NCBI RefSeq assembly: GCF_022539665.2
Contig: NC_081335.1
Location: 6,820,001 to 6,884,000, forward strand
DNA length: 64,000 nt
Direction: 5' to 3'
Source: Daphnia carinata
Lineage: Eukaryota; Arthropoda; Branchiopoda; Diplostraca; Daphniidae
A program made the position numbers and the translations under genes. Shown one piece after another: positions 56,840 through 64,000 of the stretch. The notes below the pieces were generated by a model. The model did not search any database. It saw nothing but the letters and a program-made list of their open reading frames with translations, and was not told the DNA's origin. Every line of letters starts with the position of its first letter. Positions within the stretch are counted from its first letter, which is position 1.

Positions 56840-58420
56840 ATCTAAATATTTGTAAGCTAATTTTATTTAATGAAAACTGTCATGTCGTGTAACCATTATC
56901 TTGCCACAACTCCCACTAAGAGGAACACACGGGCACAAGAGGATGACGAAGAACAGCTTATGATAAGTGAGAACACCAATTTAACAGTTCCTGCTACAAT
57001 GTCTCCACTGGAAAGCGATTCCCATTTGATATGGTCATATGAAGGTACATGTACGACAGACAAATTTTGTCTTTTTGGTATTCATTCTTTGTTATATTTT
57101 TTTCTCAAGAACATAAACTGATAAAACTTTCACAAAAAACGGGCAGCAAGAAAAATTTACCTGAATGAATAGTTTAACTACTGAACAATATTTAAAAGGG
57201 AAGAAATACGAAAGGGAAGTAATACCAAGGAAGGTACATAACAAACAACAAGGAAGCAATTTTATTGTTTATCATAAATTATATGGAATATTAAGTTATT
57301 TCAGTTTCACGTACTGAACTTGCTGCGAAAATATGTATCGTCAAATAGATTAAATTTACCAAAAGAATTGAAAGAGCGATTATGGAAGTTTATGCATTGT
57401 ACAAATAATTTGTACTACCAAGCTGCATTGGAATATCTGTGGATAATAAACTGAAATCAAAGGCACGTTTAAATAACCTAGATTTATAGGCTGTGAGGCG
57501 CATAAAATTGCGGAACACGCTATAGCACCAAACATTGAAACTTTAGTAGGAAGTATCACAATTATTTCATGAGTATTGAAAAGAACTTATGACAGATTCA
57601 AACAATTGAAGATGTATCAATGGTGAGAAAAAATTGATTTTCACAAATATTTATCTTCATTTTTAATTTTCCGACTGGTTTCTTGTTTATTCCATTACCG
57701 AATTCAAGTAGCTAACTTGCAATTCCTCTTTCTAAGTGATCGACAAAAAGCAGGATTGCGGCTATCAGGAAAGGGAAGTCGAAAAGGAACTGTACAAATC
57801 ATGATGTTTTGCCAATAATTAAATAAATAATAATTGCGCAAAATTTACATTTCCCGCAAATGTAAAAATTGTGAGATTTCCAATTTGGCATTTGTAAATT
57901 TAAAAGACGATGGGACGAGGTAAGAGCGTGGGGAGTAGGGTTGGAATTAGCAGACAATATACTTATGTCATTGTTCTGAATTATATCGAACGATTACATT
58001 TTATAGCGAGCAGATTTCATATCGAACTGAATTATCAGGTAATATTTTAGGTAAATATATATTTTAGATAAAGGTATTTACGTTTCTTTTAAGAAACTTA
58101 ACTTAATTATTTTTAAGGAGGATTTTTGCATGACATGGCCGTTTAAGTGGTCTAAAAAGCCAACAAAACCAAATTTGAAAAGGAAAATTTTAGTTTACAA
58201 TTTTGTTTGGGTGCATGCGTGCCAGATTGGTAAGCGATCAGACCCCAATCACAAAGGTTTATGTTTCTAGTCTAGTTACTGTCATAAAATTTTCAATTCT
58301 CGAACAACTTCAGGTTGTTTTTGGTACTTGAGTTACACCATATTACCTACAACATTTAATTTATGAAAATCAATGCAAATTCTTCTTCCCTATAACCTAA
58401 AAAACTATAATTTGTTGGTA
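56840..58420 (+). pseudogene. Unrecognised gene-like unit, copy 2 (paralogue of 18578-20700)
   Basis: The plus strand shows the same ordered blocks as the unit at 18578-19440 on the minus strand: TCTAAATATTTGTAAGC, then MSCNHYLATTPTKRNTRAQE with NLTVPATMSPLESDSHLIW, then GTAATACCAAGG and CAAACAACAAGGAAG, then GTGGATAATAAACTGAAATC with an in-frame TAG where copy 1 has CAG. The non-coding block 57860-58420 follows. The unit starts in mid-exon, so its 5' part is missing. Confidence 0.45.
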
Positions 58421-58645
58421 GTTGTTGCGGATTCTCAACTGGAGAGAAAAAAGGGCATCTCTAGATTTGGGAAGCCCGTGAAAAGACCCGCTGTTTTCGA
58501 TATTTAATTGTTGCAATTTGTGTAGGCCGCTAGGGGTGCTGTGTAACAGAGCCTTCCTGGTGGCCGATGTCAGCAAAGGCCGATCCTTCAAAATTTTCCC
58601 TGGTTAAGAGAAAACATCTTTTTGTAAGTTGTTAAATTCATTAAA

Positions 58646-60420
58646 GTGCTAGTTCCTCCTGGTAAGGACAATCCAGCGGACTACACATCAAGAGGAACCA
58701 TGGTCAAAAAGCTGACTGCCGTTTTGTTTTGGTGGGGAGGTCCGCTATGGCTGAAGGGCGATGAAAAGAAATGGCCGCAGCAAGACAGTCTGACATCAGA
58801 AGAAATACAATCGATGGAGATTGAGGCCAGATCCAAGAAAAGAAAAGAAAGCCTTGCAGTTAGCAGTACCCTGGATTGGTTTGACGCATTGGCATCAAGT
58901 GCAGTTATCTGGGATTTCTACGAATACTCGTCCGGATGTTTAGGCTTTTCAGAAAGGATTCGCCCGGCAAAGCAATCAAACGGTCAGAGGAAATAAAATA
59001 CCATTCCGAAAATCAGTCATTCCCGGAAATATACGAATCCCTGTAATATGGAAAGTCACCTGGCAAACTGCTCTGCAACCTGAAAACTTTAAGACCAATT
59101 TGGGATGCACAAGAACAACTGATTCGAGTGACTGGAAGAGTAGGTCCAGCCTTAAAGGAATTGCTGATCGACCCGCCGATTCTTCTCCCAGAAAACGAAA
59201 AAATTGTGGACATGATGATCCAGGATCATCATGTTAAACGGAAACATGCCGGTGTCCAAAACACCCTGACGTTTTTTAAGAAATCTTTTTTTGGGTTATT
59301 CGCGCCCGCCAACGGATAAAAAGTGTCATCAAGCAGTGTATGAAGTGTCGACGAGTTCAATCACATCTCTTTATGAAGAAACGGCTTCAATGCCCTTGGA
59401 TCGTATCAAGAGAGCACAACCCTTTTAAGTTATCGGGGTTGACTACTTCGCACCAATGTACGTTTTAGGAGAAGTCATCTTAATTGAGAAAGATAGTGAA
59501 GGGAATGATATCGAGAAGATTCGTATAGGAGAGAAAATATTTCATGAGTGTTTGTTCACCTGTGCCGACACAAGAGCTGTGCACTTGGATCTTGTGGCTT
59601 AACTGCCCAAACTTTTATGCACACGTTGAGAAGAATGATGCCGCGTAGAGAAGATCGTAAAGTTATCTACAGTGACAACGCGTCAACATTTACATTTGCG
59701 GCAAAATTGATATCAGAAGATCCTAGCAAACTGGTTGTCAAGCAAAGTTATTGAGTGGAAACCCTCCCCCAGCCTGGCTCCCTGTTGGGGCGGGTTCTGG
59801 GAGAGAATGGTGAGCTCCGTAAAAGAACCATTAAAGAAAGTGTTGGGAAAAATGGAAGTGAGCTACGACCAACTTCATACCATATTGGTGGGAAATGAAG
59901 CTATCGTGAACTCATGGCCCCCCACTTATGTGTCTGGAGACGTACAATCATATGAAGTTTTATCTCCTCAAAACCTGCTGACTGGGCGACAACCTGGTGC
60001 CATAACAGAGTCCCATGACTCTACGAAAATGAGCCGCAACGACCTTTCGAATTGGATAAGCAGAGAAGTGAGCACGCTCTGACATGGTGGAGGCTATGGC
60101 AAGACTCGTACTTGTCCGACCTTAAGCGATTTTACTGTTGCAAGGGCAAGGGTACGAGAATTCCACGTGGTGGTGAAGTCGTCTTGTTAATTGAGCCGAA
60201 CATCAAGCGAGTTTCATGGCCGACGGCCATTATTACTAAATTGGTCCCTGGCTACAACGGCAAGGTGAGAGCTGTTACCCTACGGCTAAGATCGGGGAAG
60301 CAAACAACCCGAGACATCTGAACCATCTACCCATTGGAAGTGCAAGCCGATATCGACATACCCGTCGATGACGCTGAAGCCAGCGAAAAGGAGAAAACTT
60401 TGTACAAAAAGAAGAAGAAT
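58646..60420 (+). pseudogene. BEL/Pao retrotransposon, RNase H-integrase fragment
   Basis: Plus-strand LVPPGKDNPADYTSRG and WWGGPLWLKGDEKKWPQ (end of RNase H region), then HVKRKHAGVQNTLTF and CMKCRRVQSH (integrase zinc region), LFTCADTRAVHLDLVA (core start), IEWKPSPSLAPCWGGFWERM (region of the catalytic Glu), and finally RIPRGGEVVLLIEPN with VSWPTAIITKLVPGYNGKVR (C-terminal domain). Several frame breaks (near 59300, 59600, 59750, 60060) make it dead. It is a different, separately decayed copy from the one at 50-55.8 kb. No LTR was found. Confidence 0.7.
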
Positions 60421-60519
60421 CCACTCGGTAAGAAGAAACTGAAATAGCAGAAGGGAGCTGGCGATTCCGGCGGCAGTGTTTCCAGTTTCCCAAAAGAGGT
60501 ATCCCTAGAACGTTGCCAA

Positions 60520-60610
60520 ACTGGGGTCACAAATCCCTATTGAAAAAAATAAAATCCCCAGAAAAATCCCCATTTAAAAAACAACATCCCTAGAAAAATC
60601 TCTATTTTTT
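60520..60610. repeat. AAATCCCC(AGAAA)-type repeats near the hAT left edge
   Basis: AAATCCCTATT, AAAATCCCCAGAAAAATCCC and CATCCCTAGAAAAATC follow each other here. The same type recurs at 63895-63965 (AAAATCCCCAGAAATCCCCA) beyond the other side of the hAT gene. They may be subterminal repeats of the hAT element, although they appear in the same orientation on both sides. Confidence 0.4.
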
Positions 60611-60924
60611 CATGAAAAGCGTTCAATATGTACATTTCGGAACATATTTTTCATGCCATAGAATTTCTGAAAATATTTTATTTAGGCTTTAGAAAAACAT
60701 GCTATTTTTTGTATTTTTATTAATTATTTTTATTTCTTAATTTTCCTTCCATAATTTAATGAACAAACAATACGTAAAACGCAAATATAAGGCAAATTCG
60801 TGGTTAGCAGAAAAATGACCAGGTTGATGACTCGAAAAATAAAAGTAGTTAAGGCAATAAAAGAACTGCAATAATTGCAGTTCGTGCTGATATAGAATTC
60901 AGTGCAATCCGTGTAGTTTATGGC

Positions 60925-63630
60925 CTATTCATGACTGGCTATTGTGGCACTTGCCTTAACTTTGGCAACAGACTGAATGATTTCATCAGTTACGACAGCT
61001 GTACTTGCTGAAAAGCCTTGGTTTTTCAACCAATTTTTTATTCGCATAGTACTTGCGATTGTCATATTATGCAACCGATTGCGATCATCAGTTTTGATCT
61101 TGGCCATTGTGCTTAATGCTCGCTCACTCGAAGCGTTGCTGCACGACATTGATAGCATGAACTGTATAACGACACAAAGATTTGGGAATAACTTTTCTTT
61201 TCCCGCTATCTAAATTCAAAACAACATTCCAGTAATGTTCTACGGACATTCCAGAAACATCAGACTCTTGATCTGCATTAAAAACAGATACGTTTAATAA
61301 AGCGTGCTTTCTCCATTCAAACTCAGCAGCCGATTGCTTAACAGTTTCTTTAATAACCGGAAATCTTTGAAATAACTCGACAATCAACTTTGGATTTGCT
61401 TTCCGGGCATAGACAGGGATTACCAGTTTGCAAAATTTAAAATAAGGATCGTCGAAATTGAATCGCGCTTGAAACTGGTTGATGGCTGAGATGTAGAAGG
61501 TCCTACAGTTCACGCGAATCTTCTGTATATCCCCATCGCACAAGTCAGTCTCCTTCAGGGTCTCCTCTGCCAAAATACCTGAAACATAAAAACATTAAGT
61601 ATCCAAACGAGGCAATTCAATGAAAAATAATTACTAACCAAGATAAACATGCTCAACAGGAATATAGTGCTCCTCCAAAGAAGGGTCAAGCTCTAGCGGT
61701 TCGGTTTCTCTTACATAGGATGCTTCCATGAAGTTATTGGCAAAATCACGAATCAGGTCACGTACTCTGTCTCTTAGAGTATACAACAGAGGAGATTCCG
61801 CTTGAAAGACAGTGTTGAACTCGTTTATGCAATGAAGTGCATAAGACATAAATTCTAAATACGGCTTCGTCGTGGGATCGTTCAACATTTGCAGAATTTG
61901 GAGGCTTTCACAATCTTCGTCTTCCTTACATTCGCTTACTGCGTCAGTGAAGTACAGCTTTAATGGGGGAAACTGCTCCAGTACACGATTCACCGCTGCT
62001 TCCAAAGACAACCAACGAGTATCAGCCGTTCTGAGGATAGCATGAGGTTCAATATCAGTGAATTTCTGGAATTCTGAAAATGTTTTCCTTCTGCCAGCGC
62101 TTCTTGAAAAGTGATTGAACAGCCACTTCAGACCGGTCTCCAAAATTTTAGGCAACTTCTTGCAAGCATAGCTTGCACAGAGATGCGACAAATGACAGAA
62201 GCATTTAACTGCTAGAAGTTGAGGCAGTTTGGTTTTCAGCAATGAGGTAACGGATTGATGGATGCCAAACATGGTATTGCATGTATCTGCGCTGAAGCCT
62301 ACTAATCTGGAATGTGTGGGAAAATGTTCGTTTAGTTAGCATTCCAAATAAATAAGCAATAACACATACCTTTGCAATGGAATATCCCGTTCTTCAAACA
62401 AATGAATTAAGTTCATGAAAAGAGTTGACGCTTTGCCGTCTTCACAATGCACAAGATTGAGCAGTTCTACTACTGTCTTAGCTTTAGTAACATTATAATA
62501 CTCTACCATCACCGCCAACTGTTTTTGAACACTAACATCAGTTGTTTCGTCCATAATAACGGAAAAGAAAACGGTTCTCAAAGTTTTTGAAATATCTGCT
62601 TTGAAATGTTTTCCTAAACCTGGATATAAATGCATGAAAATCAAACATGTGTTATTACAGTACTACAATTTATAACTTACCAAATCGAATAACATTTCCA
62701 CACTTCTGTTTTGCCATTGCAAGTTGCTGCAATGCGACGTCTCGAGGAAAACACACACGTAGAAGGCTTATTAGATCTTCTATCAAACTTATTGGAAGGT
62801 TGTTTTCAATTAAAAACAATACTAGCTTTACTTCCAAAATAATGGTTTGCTTCTCTGTGGGACAATTCAGATAGAAATCCAATTTTTCTCGTAAGTCTGC
62901 GTTTTCTTCTAAAACTTGCTTGAAACGCTGATGTCTAGGAGTGCGGCAATGTCTCTGCAGTTCAGATTTACCATTGGTTTTAAACTCGTTGCAAACCTTG
63001 CAATAAGCCACGTAACACTTCTGAGAGGTATTAAACCTTTTCTCAAGCCAGTCTGAAAACTCTGGCAATTGCAACCAGCAATGTACAAAGTTTTGCTTGT
63101 AAATTTTCTTTTTCTTACATTGGCTATTCTTTTCCTTGCCACTTGCTCCTTTCTTGGATTTCACACTACGACTAGTAGACACTGTGGGTAGGACCTGAAA
63201 TCATATATACAAAGGAAATATTAGATACATTATACTGATAATGCAAGTGTAGTATCGTGGAATAAATGGGCAAAGTGTGATATAATTACCTCATTGTTTA
63301 TGTCCTGAGTTTCACTCTCGTACTCAGACTCAGACCCAGATGAGAGAGATGACAGAGTAATTTCGTTTGCTTGATGTTGTTCTATGGACTCAAAATCACT
63401 TTGTGTTAAATCCGCTGGACTTTCAGTGAGCTTTTTCGGGAAGAAAGATGTGACTTTGACTTGTTTGGGTGTATTATTTCTTTTGCTTGAACTCTTGCTT
63501 TCCTACAGAAATTAACAAGTTGAAATTAGAAAATTAGTTATAAAAAATGCAATAAAATCTTAAGTGTGCTCACCTGATTCATTTCTGCTGCATCTAAGGA
63601 TCTTGAGGATTTAGACTCATGGGTCGTCAT
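60925..63630 (-). pseudogene. hAT-family transposase (zinc finger, RNase H-like core, hAT dimerisation domain), 6 exons
   Basis: Minus-strand exons 63574-63630, 63290-63502, 62681-63194, 62370-62619, 61639-62306 and 60925-61578 join cleanly at GT-AG sites; start ATG at 63630. After an acidic/Ser-rich N-terminus comes a zinc finger (CYVAYCKVCNEFKTNGKSEL, HCRTPRH), then SVIMDETTDVSVQKQLAVMV (catalytic Asp of the RNase H-like fold), VGFSADTCNTMFG, VKCFCHLSHLCASYA, ADTRWLSLEAAVNRVLEQF, and the C-terminal hAT motif SMSCSNASSERALSTMAKIK. Together they predict about 785 residues. The only lesion seen is a one-base frame change near 61189-61198, next to AAAAGAAAA on the coding strand. It resembles the ZBED/KIAA1586-type hAT proteins (family knowledge). 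Confidence 0.8.
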
Positions 63631-64000
63631 GGTCAACTGATCATCAGGTAAAGATCAATCATGTAATAAGTAATGGCGTCACAGCCTCATAGAACCTCGA
63701 TGACTTTCAAACCTATAGTTAAGAAAAGCGATATTGAAATAATAAGGCCTGTAGGCTGCTACGTTATAAGTGCATAATCTATAGACGTATGGCCCATCGC
63801 CCATGGTTCACCGTTGCCCACTTGGTGGCTCTTATTGAGAAATATTTTACTTTTGAAGTTGTATAGAGGCGCCAAAGGCAACAGCGGCTGGTCCAAAAAT
63901 TTCAAAATCCCCAGAAATCCCCAAAAAATGAAATAGGCCCTGGACAATCCCTGAAACCCTAGATTTCAAAAAGTACACCCTAGATTCCAAAATTTGTCCT
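63631..64000. other. Upstream flank of hAT gene, window end
   Basis: Upstream region of the hAT transposase, holding its presumed promoter and the AAATCCCC repeats at 63895-63965. Nothing else is recognised. Confidence 0.3.

Overview
The window reads as eukaryotic, most likely arthropod, nuclear DNA; a branchiopod crustacean such as Daphnia is my best guess. The reasons are: genes split by GT-AG introns, several only about 60-100 nt long; a short interstitial TTAGG-type telomeric tract (28153-28235); and a dense load of TE families typical of such genomes (BEL/Pao, Ty3/gypsy, DIRS-like, CACTA, hAT, Tc1, Tigger, and many TA-target inverted-repeat elements). I see no bacterial operons, CRISPR arrays, rRNA or convincing tRNA genes.

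Region by region. 1-4423: a CACTA-type transposase gene (minus, cut by the window edge, frameshifted) faces away from an apparently intact 8-exon gene for a 440-aa coiled-coil/BEN protein (plus). The pair looks like one element lying in a gypsy integrase ORF that resumes at about 4424. 6941-18129: three copies of a TA-flanked inverted-repeat family surround a minus-strand multi-exon gene (8716-13340) that joins a transposase-like protein to a SAMD3-like C-terminal part. 18578-20700: a gene-like unit whose diverged second copy lies at 56840-58420.

22422-34073: the best host gene, five exons encoding a 389-aa type II membrane SGNH/PC-esterase (CASD1 N-terminal-like) with all catalytic residues visible. 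Its introns hold two full TA-flanked copies, a CTACCAT-rich repeat, the telomere-like tract, a 970-bp nearly perfect foldback and a 550-bp MITE. 35373-40210: remains of a DIRS-like tyrosine-recombinase retrotransposon and BEL/Pao fragments on both strands.

41400-49578: Tigger N- and C-terminal fragments flank a 4.4-kb segment bounded by mirrored GGCCCA palindromes and holding an intact 216-aa six-exon coiled-coil gene. Beside it is a Tc1 transposase split by a 1564-bp foldback that itself contains a second foldback. 49580-55803: a degenerate BEL/Pao element (minus strand) with primer-binding site and LTR ends, inserted at the tail of the Tc1 ORF. 58646-60420: another BEL/Pao fragment. 60925-63630: a nearly intact six-exon hAT transposase gene with one frameshift.

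The likely host-type genes are the PC-esterase, the 216-aa coiled-coil gene and, if not part of a transposon, the BEN gene. Everything else is mobile DNA at different ages, with at least three nested insertion events that can be ordered. All family names come from reading motifs, not from database searches.
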